This document shows positions 1-6,926 of a stretch of DNA of 21,834 nt, piece after piece (positions within the stretch are counted from its first letter, which is position 1; each line of letters starts with the position of its first letter). The stretch comes from Trichomonas tenax (lineage: Eukaryota > Parabasalia > Trichomonadida > Trichomonadidae). The notes beneath the pieces are model-generated. The model was given only the letters and a program-made list of their open reading frames with translations. It was not told where the DNA came from and did not search any database. The position numbers and the translations under genes were made by a program. The stretch lies in contig JALKBU010000881.1 in NCBI GenBank assembly GCA_023091735.1, positions 1 to 21,834 on the forward strand, given 5' to 3'.

Positions 1-194
1 TTACACCACTGGATAGACAACTATCAATATGTACATGAAAGTACTTTCAAATCGAAAAAATATTGATCAGATAAAAAGTTATGAAGGTCGCGGGACTACA
101 CCGCAGAAGGAAAAATACTGCCCAAAAAGCCCCGATAAAAATTATTAATTTCAACTCATCTTAACACTTTTTTATGTTATAAGAATGTTTTTGG

Positions 195-329
195 GTTCGT
201 GGGGAGGGTTTGAGAGGGGCTCCGCCCCTCCCAAGAACGGAGAGCCTCGCTTCAGCTCGGCGCGAGGATTTTTTTGCCAAAAACAGTTAAAAGTGCCCCC
301 TGGGGCATGGTTGCTACGAGTGTTGTAGC
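195..329. repeat. GC-rich cluster of four consecutive hairpins
   Basis: In a strongly AT-rich setting this block is GC-rich and folds into successive stems. The first pairs GTTC (195-198) with GAAC (235-238) and encloses GGGAGGG/CCCTCCC; an alternative inner stem pairs GAGGGGC with GCCCCTC across TCC. The second pairs CCTCGC (245-250) with GCGAGG (262-267) and is followed by a run of seven T. The third is TGCCCC (294-299) with GGGGCA (302-307). The fourth is GCTAC (313-317) with GTAGC (325-329). All four are read directly from the sequence. Whether this is a structured RNA, the end of a mobile element or a dispersed repeat cannot be decided from one copy. Confidence 0.6.
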
Positions 330-349
330 GTGTTCATTGAAAGATAGAA

Positions 350-369
350 AGAAAGTTACTGTAAATTGA
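350..369 (+). repeat. Left arm of 20-bp perfect inverted repeat
   Basis: AGAAAGTTACTGTAAATTGA at this site is the exact reverse complement of 1020-1039. The arms are 650 bp apart and the match stops abruptly on both sides. It lies directly after the GC-rich hairpin cluster. It could be part of a repeat family present twice in opposite orientation, or a terminal inverted repeat; no target-site duplication is evident. Confidence 0.7.
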
Positions 370-893
370 TAGATTTTCCTGAAGTTCGAAAACTGTGCAT
401 TTAAATTGCCATAAAAAAATAGTCTAAAATTAATTATCACGTTTTTAGAGCTTTATGAATGAATTTTCACGTTTTTAAATCGTCAAATCTAAATGATAAT
501 AAGTATATTATGTTTTTCAAACTGAATGTTTGTTAAACTCTTTGGTCTTAACGAAAAATTATAATATTGAATCTTCTTTTTTTGTAATTTATGAAAATAA
601 AGTAATATTATGCTTCTTATCTTTTTAATACAACTGCGTAATTTGATAAGTTTAAATAAAAAAATTTAATGGAAGATTGCACGAGGTGCCACGAAAAAAT
701 ACCTCCTATTGCTTCTTGAGCCCTTATGGCCTTCACATTGTCTTTCTATCAAGTAAAAAAATTGAACTCCCGCCAAATTTTGCGGTTTTTCCCTTAAAAA
801 ATTATTTTCTTCATATGAGAACAATGAATGTATTATATACACCTGTGTTGTCAACTATATGTAATAATAGAAAGCACCTATTGCAACTTTGAA

Positions 894-915
894 ATTATTG
901 AAATTTTTCAATAAT
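894..915. repeat. Perfect 10-bp palindrome with 2-nt spacer
   Basis: ATTATTGAAA and TTTCAATAAT flank two T residues and would form a 10-bp stem. It lies between the two arms of the 20-bp inverted repeat. Because it is purely AT-rich, chance is possible. It could also serve as a terminator-like or cruciform site. Confidence 0.45.
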
Positions 916-1019
916 CTTAATACGTAAGAATTCGCTTCATTGGATACTGTTAGAGTCCAAGTATAGTCGAACTACAAAGTGAATGTGTAAAGAATGATGA
1001 GTTAATATTTTGATATCCT

Positions 1020-1039
1020 TCAATTTACAGTAACTTTCT
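1020..1039 (-). repeat. Right arm of 20-bp perfect inverted repeat
   Basis: This is the reverse complement of 350-369 without mismatch. The GC-rich hairpins beside the left arm have no counterpart beside this arm, so the two arms are not ends of a symmetric element that includes the hairpins. Confidence 0.7.
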
Positions 1040-1099
1040 CTCATTTTTGTATATGATGATAAGCATGGGATTTCTTTACTACTCCTTGAATATAGTTAA

Positions 1100-1396
1100 G
1101 ATCGGCTAGCTAGATTTTTCTGAGTGAAATTGTTGGAATTAATAGCATTGTTTGAAGGTATGGATGCAATTCCTATGGCATCAGAGATATGTAGAAGAAG
1201 TTTGAGTAAATTTAGACATCTTTTTGAAAAACCCAATAATTATCCAGTATGAAAGGACTTTCCTGCAACATTATGACACCGATATGCTTACATCCATAGT
1301 TTTATTTATCATCATGCCACAGAAGTCAATGAATGGATCGTCAATAGCGAGTTAAGTAAGGTGAAAGACATCTGAAAAATATGACAGGGGGTCTTA
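1100..1396 (+). pseudogene. Possible decayed coding sequence with TGA stops only
   Basis: In this frame there are 99 codons with no TAA or TAG, interrupted by TGA at 1121, 1250, 1274, 1373 and 1382 and ended by TAA at 1397. Between the stops the translation looks protein-like, with mixed charged and hydrophobic residues, for example EGMDAIPMASEICRRSLSKF, and two of the TGAs sit where tryptophan would read naturally. I do not recognise the family. The simplest reading is a degenerate gene with TGG-to-TGA changes. Reading TGA as tryptophan is a weaker alternative, since the intact genes here end at TGA as well as TAA. Chance is not excluded in AT-rich DNA. Confidence 0.25.
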
Positions 1397-1814
1397 TAAA
1401 ATCGCAAAAAGTATCAAGTCAATTGTTTGAGTGTTTTATATGTGAAATATTATTATTTAAGAGATTCTATTTAAGACATCACTACTTATATAATATTGTT
1501 GTTAAATCAAACCATGTTTTTATCTTATGTGTGTGTAAAAAAAGTGCAGTTATATTTTAAGGTTCTGATACGTAAAGTCGGATTCTGACAATTGTAAAGT
1601 AAAATGTCATTTTTCAATTATGTATTATATTCGAATATTTATCTTCAATATATACCAAGATTCTTATTGAAACAAAAATGATGTGAAGGAAGACTGGTGG
1701 AGTCAAATGTTCTTCTACAAACACTGAGAGTACTGATCAAAAGATTTAATGAAGTTATTGCTGATAATAAGGAATAAAACATGTTTTCTAAAAGATGAAA
1801 AAGGTCTGTAATCT

Positions 1815-1890
1815 TAAAACTTAAAAAACAAGATAATAAAGAGTGAAGATGAGAGTGTATGGCTGAGAGATTCATTCTATGCATAACTGA
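1815..1890. repeat. Direct repeat, copy 1 (76 bp)
   Basis: This copy matches 1935-2010 at about 70 of 76 positions without gaps. The offset is exactly 120 bp, so the repeated unit plus spacer is 120 bp. The 44-bp spacer between the copies has only a short match (GACAACTT) to the sequence after copy 2, so the tandem array is either two diverged 120-bp units or a duplicated 76-bp core. Confidence 0.8.
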
Positions 1891-1934
1891 GGGCTTGATG
1901 ACAACTTGAATTCGTTTTTAAAAATTTTGGAACA

Positions 1935-2010
1935 TAAAACTTGAAAAACAAGATAATAAAGAGTGAAGATGACAATGTTTGGCTGAGAGATTCATTCTGT
2001 GCGTAACTGA
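1935..2010. repeat. Direct repeat, copy 2 (76 bp)
   Basis: Second copy of the sequence at 1815-1890, with six substitutions and no indels. The substitutions are spread along the copy, so the duplication is not recent. Neither copy codes for a recognisable protein. Confidence 0.8.
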
Positions 2011-2513
2011 ATCTCGACAACTTTTTTTAATATTGCTTTGTATAGATCTTTTTTTCATAAAATTTCAATCTTCTGATGAATTCATCACAATTCAATATCA
2101 TTTATATCATTCAAGAAAGAAGCATTATAATAATCAATGGCAATAACTTTGTTGCTTCGTTGATATATGTTTAGTGGAGATATTTTATTCAATAATCAAA
2201 TTTCTAATATTGCTCTTCCAAACTATGTGATATGTACATGTTATTCCAATGCATCATATATCCAAAAATTCCATCAAATATTTTTGACTTTTGAAAAGCT
2301 CATTAAATTTTTAAAAATATTATTGCAATACACAATTTTAAAATATAGTATATGTTGGTGAACCATAAACTAAACAAGCATCTATTTAACAATATATAAT
2401 ATTTTAATAAACAATCATCGAGAAAGGTCTTGGCTGATTAGATTTGATCATAAAACTTTGGTTTTAAACACATACATGAACTTATATATAATGCTAAATT
2501 CATTAATTTATAC

Positions 2514-3239
2514 TTAGAAACCAAAATCGTTTGCTGCTTGATTCGAGAAAAGATTTGTTTTCTTGGATTTGAAGGAATTCATTGTCGGCTGTGGGCGTAG
2601 AGCAACATTTGATTGGAATTCTTTTTTAACAGATTTTTGTTGCTGCTGTTGTTGTTGAGCTTCAAACTGTTCTATTCTTTGTTTATCTTCATCTGTCAAA
2701 ACCTGGACTTGTTGTTTTTCTTCAACTGGCACAGTTTCGAGATTTATATTGTTAAATTTCACAGCCAATGCTCTAAGCCTTTCTAGTTCGTGGAGCTGGT
2801 CCATATCTTTCTTCATATCCACGGTTTTCGCCTCAGCCTGTTGAATGAAAGTTCCTTTCATTCTTTCTTTTTCTTCCATAGCGTTCGCAATGTAGAAATC
2901 ACGCCACGGCTCGAAGAACCTCCTGGCACCTTTCTCGACGATATAATCAGCGTTTTTCGGATCTGTTTTGATTGTGATTTCAGCGTAACAAGATTTGCAG
3001 TGCATATACACACGGTATACATTAATTTCGCCCAAATAGAACTCTGTGTAGCAAAGTTCCTTTCTGGCGTTCGCTTTTGTTCCTGCGTGCATGTATTCGC
3101 CGCATGTGTCGCATTTAATAGAAAAAGGAAGCATGATACGCACATCGTGCTGTCCATTCTGTGGCTTGCACCTGTGACCTGCTTTTTTTGGGTCGAATTC
3201 AGGATTAATATAACGACAAGCAAATTTTCGATCACCCAT
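2514..3239 (-). CDS. yju2: Yju2/CCDC94 (CWC16 family) splicing factor
   Basis: The 241-residue product belongs to the CWC16/Yju2 family, step-one factors of the spliceosome that act with the Prp19-associated complex to promote branching. The N-terminal domain shows the family signature: the FDP element near residue 15, then a four-cysteine zinc site of CDTCGEY (Cys43, Cys46) and CKSCYAEI (Cys81, Cys84), with a KTDP motif at 91-94. A charged helical stretch follows at about 118-165. The C terminus is low in complexity with a run of seven glutamines (195-201) and a basic tail, typical of the disordered end of these proteins. The length is somewhat shorter than animal homologues. A TCAG initiator-like site lies 10 nt before the ATG. 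It diverges from the small membrane-protein gene at 3473. Assignment to the family is secure; Yju2 rather than its paralogue CCDC130 is favoured because the start and zinc region match Yju2 better. Confidence 0.92.
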   Translation of the reverse strand: MGDRKFACRYINPEFDPKKAGHRCKPQNGQHDVRIMLPFSIKCDTCGEYMHAGTKANARKELCYTEFYLGEINVYRVYMHCKSCYAEITIKTDPKNADYIVEKGARRFFEPWRDFYIANAMEEKERMKGTFIQQAEAKTVDMKKDMDQLHELERLRALAVKFNNINLETVPVEEKQQVQVLTDEDKQRIEQFEAQQQQQQQKSVKKEFQSNVALRPQPTMNSFKSKKTNLFSNQAANDFGF

Positions 3240-3248
3240 TTATAATTC

Positions 3249-3453
3249 TGACTAAAAATTTTGTCATGTAATTATTATTTTGCCATATATTTTGTCATGT
3301 AAATTTATATTTGTCATGTAAAAGATCAAAATTTTTCCATGAATTGTGTCAAGTATGTTAAATTTTTGTCGTGTAATTATTTGTTCGTTGACAGGTAAAT
3401 TGTCGTTTTGTTATGTAATGTCCGGAAAATGAAAAACTATGCCATGTAAATCA
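3249..3453. promoter_or_regulatory. Bidirectional spacer with array of CATGTAA-like motifs
   Basis: Between the two divergent genes the motif TGTCATGTAA occurs at 3262-3271, 3293-3302 and 3312-3321. Variants are TGTCGTGTAA at 3367-3376, TTATGTAA at 3411-3418 and GCCATGTAA at 3441-3449. All are in the same orientation, pointing towards the plus-strand gene. Related copies occur elsewhere in the window, always outside coding regions. The repetition is seen directly; a regulatory role is inference. Confidence 0.5.
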
Positions 3454-3460
3454 TTTTTTT
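3451..3460 (+). promoter_or_regulatory. Inr-like start site for the small membrane protein
   Basis: TCATTTTTTT matches the trichomonad initiator pattern TCAYW, with the presumptive +1 A at 3453, 20 nt before the ATG at 3473. Short 5' leaders are known for trichomonad mRNAs. Its position supports the small gene being real. Confidence 0.5.
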
Positions 3461-3472
3461 GACATTATTAAA

Positions 3473-3769
3473 ATGGCTTTGTTGAGAATCAGTATATCAT
3501 CAATAATATTAATTCTTTTGTCGATATTATTTGGATATGTTACACTTGAAACACTACACATATTAAAAGAATCGCCTGACTCACAATTTGGATTCGTTTT
3601 TCTTCAACAAATTCCCAAATGCTTAGTTGATGTACAGAAAAAGCTTCCTATACTTTCAAGAGTTGTTTCTTCATTCTCAAACGGCGAAAATGATGTGAAT
3701 ACAAAAATTATGGCTTTTATTCTTTCATTTATTGTCACAATGATATCTCTTTTCTACATTATTCCATGA
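3473..3769 (+). CDS. Small protein with two membrane helices, function unknown
   Basis: I do not recognise this 98-residue protein. Residues 4-26 form a strong hydrophobic segment (ISSIILILLSILFGYV), and residues 78-97 form a second one that ends two residues before the stop with FYIIP. The middle part is polar and has no obvious motif. The shape suggests a hairpin membrane protein with both ends on one side, or an N-terminal signal anchor plus a C-terminal anchor. The evidence for a real gene is the ATG start, the initiator-like TCATTTTTTT 20 nt upstream, codon composition richer in G and C than the flanking DNA, and the divergent promoter shared with the Yju2 gene. Small subunits of ER complexes have this size and layout, but no specific match can be claimed. 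Confidence 0.55.
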   Translation: MALLRISISSIILILLSILFGYVTLETLHILKESPDSQFGFVFLQQIPKCLVDVQKKLPILSRVVSSFSNGENDVNTKIMAFILSFIVTMISLFYIIP

Positions 3770-4091
3770 ATTTCCTTTTGTCCATCACAAATTTCAATCA
3801 TTACAATTTAATTACTTTATTATCACTGCAAAATCGAATTCTACCAATATTAAATCAACAAAATTATCTGCGAAGTACTACTCATTTAACTATCAATTGC
3901 TGATTTGGAAAATATTACCATATGATTAAGTCATACAGATAACGCATAATTAAATATGCTCATTATTATATGTTGATACCATAATTGTTGTATTCATCCT
4001 TATTTTTTGGATGATTAAAATAAAAAAATATTAATTCATAACAAACAACAAATGGTAACGCATTTACAAACAATAACATAATTTTTGTAGG
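3770..4091. other. Convergent 3' spacer, nothing recognised
   Basis: This 322-bp stretch lies between the 3' ends of the small membrane-protein gene and the phosphatase gene. It is AT-rich and has no reading frame, repeat or RNA gene that I can support. It presumably holds both polyadenylation sites. Confidence 0.6.
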
Positions 4092-5132
4092 TCACACCTT
4101 TGGTGGGGAACGCTTATGATACTCTAATATCTGTTTCATGAATCCGTCGTTAATCGATACTTTAGGCCTCGCTTTTTGTATAACTTTAATAGCATCATCC
4201 GTTTGATACCCTCTATACCTGATAAGATAAGCGAAACACAAAGCTGCAGAACGTGAAATTCCTTTTCGACAATGAACTAAAACCTTTCCTCCGGCTTTAA
4301 GAGCATCATCAGTAAATATAACAGCGTCCCAAAATTCATTTGTAAGGGTTTCAAATACAGAATCAACAATGTGAACGTTACAATAGAAAAATTTATCGGG
4401 GAAGTTGATTGGTGATTGTTTTGCATTCATGTTCACTATATGAGTAATGTGAATGTTTTGTAATAGCTTGAGGTCTCCAGAACAAATCTCACCCGAAATA
4501 TAAAGACCGTCGATAACCTGATCAACAGTATCTTTAAATACATTTGTGCCCAATAGTGGTGATGAAGGAGGAGTGTATGATTCTTGTGAGTTAGTATCGA
4601 GCGATAATTTTATTGGTGCGTGACGAAGTCCTTGAAAATTTAATAGCTCGCGTGTTCGAGCAGCAGCAGGAGCTCGTTTGAATGCTTCTGATATAGACTT
4701 CGGAAGCGCAGATTCTTGGAAAATAGATTCGACGGCAATTGCGACATTTGTTGAATAAATTTGGAAATTTATTGATTTAACGATATGCATCATTTCATTT
4801 CGTTCATCAGTGTCTTGGGATATGGGTGTGAATATCCATATCTTTATATTGTCAGCTGTATTAATAACAGAAGTTCTAAAATACTGATTTAATTGTCTTA
4901 CTGTTTCCATGTAACTCACTTTTGGATACATGTATTCACCTTTTCGAGGAATTTCTAGAATTGGAGGTTCTATCAATATAATTGGGTCATTAAAAAATGC
5001 ATTAGTATTTCGAAAAAAACTTACGGCGGGAATAGGACTCAAAACGCCATCAGCAATGGTAAATATGGTCAGGGTCCTTTGGGCCTCGGCTGGATCTTCA
5101 ACAGCGATGTCGTTGCTAAAGCCTTGCCCCAT
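4092..5132 (-). CDS. Dual-specificity protein phosphatase, myristoylation-type N terminus
   Basis: The C-terminal half (about 203-346) is a dual-specificity phosphatase domain that removes phosphate from tyrosine and serine/threonine. The P-loop HCRKGISR spans 287-294 with catalytic Cys288 and Arg294, and is followed by SAALCFAYL as in the MKP/DUSP group. The likely general acid is Asp257 in HIVDSVFE. The opening VIDGLYISG (207-214) is also typical. The first 165 residues form a separate region of mixed strands and helices that I cannot assign; it is not a recognisable rhodanese domain. The protein begins MGQGFS, fitting the N-myristoylation consensus with Gly2 and Ser6, so membrane attachment is likely by inference. 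The linker 176-200 is rich in Ser, Thr and Pro. A TCATA initiator-like site lies 17 nt before the ATG. Phosphatase activity is well supported; the substrate is unknown. Confidence 0.93.
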   Translation of the reverse strand: MGQGFSNDIAVEDPAEAQRTLTIFTIADGVLSPIPAVSFFRNTNAFFNDPIILIEPPILEIPRKGEYMYPKVSYMETVRQLNQYFRTSVINTADNIKIWIFTPISQDTDERNEMMHIVKSINFQIYSTNVAIAVESIFQESALPKSISEAFKRAPAAARTRELLNFQGLRHAPIKLSLDTNSQESYTPPSSPLLGTNVFKDTVDQVIDGLYISGEICSGDLKLLQNIHITHIVNMNAKQSPINFPDKFFYCNVHIVDSVFETLTNEFWDAVIFTDDALKAGGKVLVHCRKGISRSAALCFAYLIRYRGYQTDDAIKVIQKARPKVSINDGFMKQILEYHKRSPPKV

Positions 5133-5146
5133 TTATGTGTCAAATT

Positions 5147-5151
5147 TATGA
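5147..5151 (-). promoter_or_regulatory. Inr-like TCATA site of the phosphatase gene
   Basis: On the minus strand TCATA gives a presumptive +1 A at 5149, 17 nt before the ATG. A TTTACATGTCG copy of the CATGTAA-like motif, in inverted orientation, lies a further 25 bp upstream at about 5174-5184. Confidence 0.4.
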
Positions 5152-6140
5152 CAAATTGACGCGTAAATATAACTTTACATGTCGAGATTGATAAATTTTG
5201 ACCTGAAAGGTTATGATTTTCCATTTAATTTATCCAAAAAAATCGAAAATTTTTTTCCATAAAACCATATTAAAAAGTCTACATTAAATAATTTTTGCAT
5301 TTTCAATGATTTAAAATGAAATCAAACAAACATTTTGATGTTGTGTGCTTTTTGACAAATAAACTTTATGATATGCCATGTAAAAATTTGTCATGTCAAA
5401 TTGGTATGTAAACCAAAAAAATAATTTGGAGTGAGAGTTAGATATATCACTATGCTCATGTATGTGTATATAATGCCGAATTTTACCGCGAAAATCTAAT
5501 ACCATGAGATATCAGTCTCAAAATGTAATGAGTTTTAATGAGTGGTTAGAGTAGTATGATGTATGACATGTGATGCAAAACTAAGCAAGGATAGGAGAGC
5601 TAAGTAAAGTCGAAAATTAAATTGATTCAATTCACAAAATTAAATATTAAAGAATATTTCTGTTGTGGATGTCATGCACTCTATGAATCTGTATTGCCGT
5701 CATATGATTGATGCCTCTGCAAGCTCATGCAGCGGAATTAGCCATTAAGGAGGCCAACATTTTTTTAAAAAATTTTTTTTGTGATAAAACCTTCGAATTT
5801 TACCGAAGATATAATTGGAAAAGTGAAACTACAGGGACATGCCAACAGTTCCAGGAAAGTACAATAATACTAGTATATCGTCCTGTTTGATTGTAAAATA
5901 ATAATCACACTTTAAAGTCTTCAAGTTAATATAACTTCCACTATATTCAATGGGATTATCTGCTAGCTACCATAGTTTTCAGCTTGAACTTGGCTTTGTT
6001 TGAGCAAGAAATTTTTAGTAAATGTAAAATATGACATGTAAATATATTTTTTGTCGTGTAGTATCACAAAAAATCCGTTAAAATTTAGTTCTTCGATTTA
6101 ATGATAAGAATGATATAGGAAATGTGTGTATAGTTTATAG

Positions 6141-6308
6141 AAAAAGCCACAAAGAACAACTCCTTATTTTATGGTTGGCAGAGATCAAGATGAGGTCGCC
6201 ACCGACAACACCATGCTCTTACCTTCCGGCTGTAGTCTTTTGTTAAAGGAGATGCTAAGATGTACGGATGAGCATAAGAAATATCTAAAATTTGTCGAAA
6301 TGTTATGA
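6141..6308 (+). CDS. Possible small or broken coding sequence
   Basis: The frame is open from 6141, has its first ATG at 6171 and ends at TGA 6306-6308, giving 45 residues. The translation contains balanced charged residues and uses G- and C-containing codons more than the flanking DNA, for example the stretch reading DEVATDNTMLLPSG and a basic/acidic end. After the TGA the frame runs on for 11 codons (YEITKNEVNAK). There is no TCA initiator within 40 nt. I recognise no family. It may be a small gene, the remnant of a larger one, or chance in a local patch of higher GC. Confidence 0.25.
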   Translation, partial: KKPQRTTPYFMVGRDQDEVATDNTMLLPSGCSLLLKEMLRCTDEHKKYLKFVEML

Positions 6309-6926
6309 TATGAAATTACAAAAAACGAAGTAAATGCAAAATAATTTTAATAATTAGATAGAAAAAGAAAAGGTATGTTCATGTTAATTTTAAGTTAAGA
6401 AGTAAAAGTCACTAGATCAAGAGATAAAGTCGATTTAAGTTGAAAAATTTAAAATCATTTTTTCTCGAAAATTCCTCGATTAATGCATGTTATTTTCTTT
6501 ACCATTGTTATCCATATCCAATTATGAGTAATTTCGCATGTTTAGTCGGATAATTTAGTTATATATTTAGAATATAGACACTAAAAAAATTGAAATAATG
6601 TTTTTGAAGGCTAATATGATTATAGATGTATTATTTCCCACTTTTAATGCAAAACCTTAACGATAAAATATGGATTTTACGAATATTTAATGAAAAAAAT
6701 ATACAATTTTTTTTAAAGAATGATTTCCATTGAAAAATCATCGAGAAATCAATAGTAAGTAATGCTTTTATGATTGCGAGCAATTGTTTTTGTGGGGTAT
6801 TTTTTATCAATTTTAAAAAGTTCGTTTTTATTGATTTGATAGTTGTAAGCAGACAAAAATTGCTGAGTAAAGTATTGTAGGAAAAGTTTAAGATCAAAAA
6901 TAAAAGAAAAAAATGTCAAAAAAACG

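Larger units (their letters stand above)
1..2513. other. Long gene-poor AT-rich region with repeats
   Basis: No convincing gene is seen in this 2.5-kb stretch. It contains a GC-rich hairpin cluster, a 20-bp inverted repeat, a decayed-looking reading frame and a spaced direct repeat, each listed separately. At the left edge one plus frame is open from base 1 to a TGA at 64-66, and another is open from about 17 to a TAA near 148. Either could be the tail of a gene that lies outside the window, but both are short and I recognise neither. A 64-codon ATG frame at 2167-2361 (plus) is AT-rich and low in complexity, and is probably chance. The region reads as old mobile or repetitive DNA, by inference only. 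Confidence 0.6.
5133..6926. other. Gene-poor spacer with CATGTAA-like motifs and small coding-like scraps
   Basis: No convincing gene is present between the phosphatase and the coiled-coil gene apart from the small frame listed at 6141-6308. Copies of the CATGTAA-like motif are seen at 5374-5383 (TGCCATGTAA), 5389-5398 (TGTCATGTCA), 5403-5412, 6031-6042 (ATGACATGTAAA) and 6052-6061 (TGTCGTGTAG). A 59-codon frame at 5711-5890 has fairly coding-like composition, but I recognise nothing in it and it has no initiator-like site. Confidence 0.5.

Noticed and set aside
245..275. Bacterial-type intrinsic terminator (hairpin plus T-run)
   Set aside because: The shape fits, but the context is eukaryotic, no gene ends there, and the stem is part of a run of four hairpins, so I describe it as part of that cluster.
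1645..1884. 79-codon minus-strand frame
   Set aside because: It overlaps the direct repeat, is low in complexity (Leu/Ser/His-rich) and shows no promoter-like site or domain.
2167..2361. 64-codon ATG frame on the plus strand
   Set aside because: It is dominated by Ile, Leu, Phe, Asn and Lys as expected of AT-rich random sequence, with no recognised motif.
2790..3245. 151-codon frame on the plus strand opposite the Yju2 gene, and a second minus-strand frame inside it
   Set aside because: Both are antisense or out-of-frame shadows of a clearly conserved gene and show no domain of their own.
6371..6420. GTATGT-like 5' splice-site word
   Set aside because: No matching trichomonad-type branch/3' splice element (ACTAAC close to AG) follows, and there is no exon to join; the ACTAAC words at about 9057 and 13091 also lack partners.
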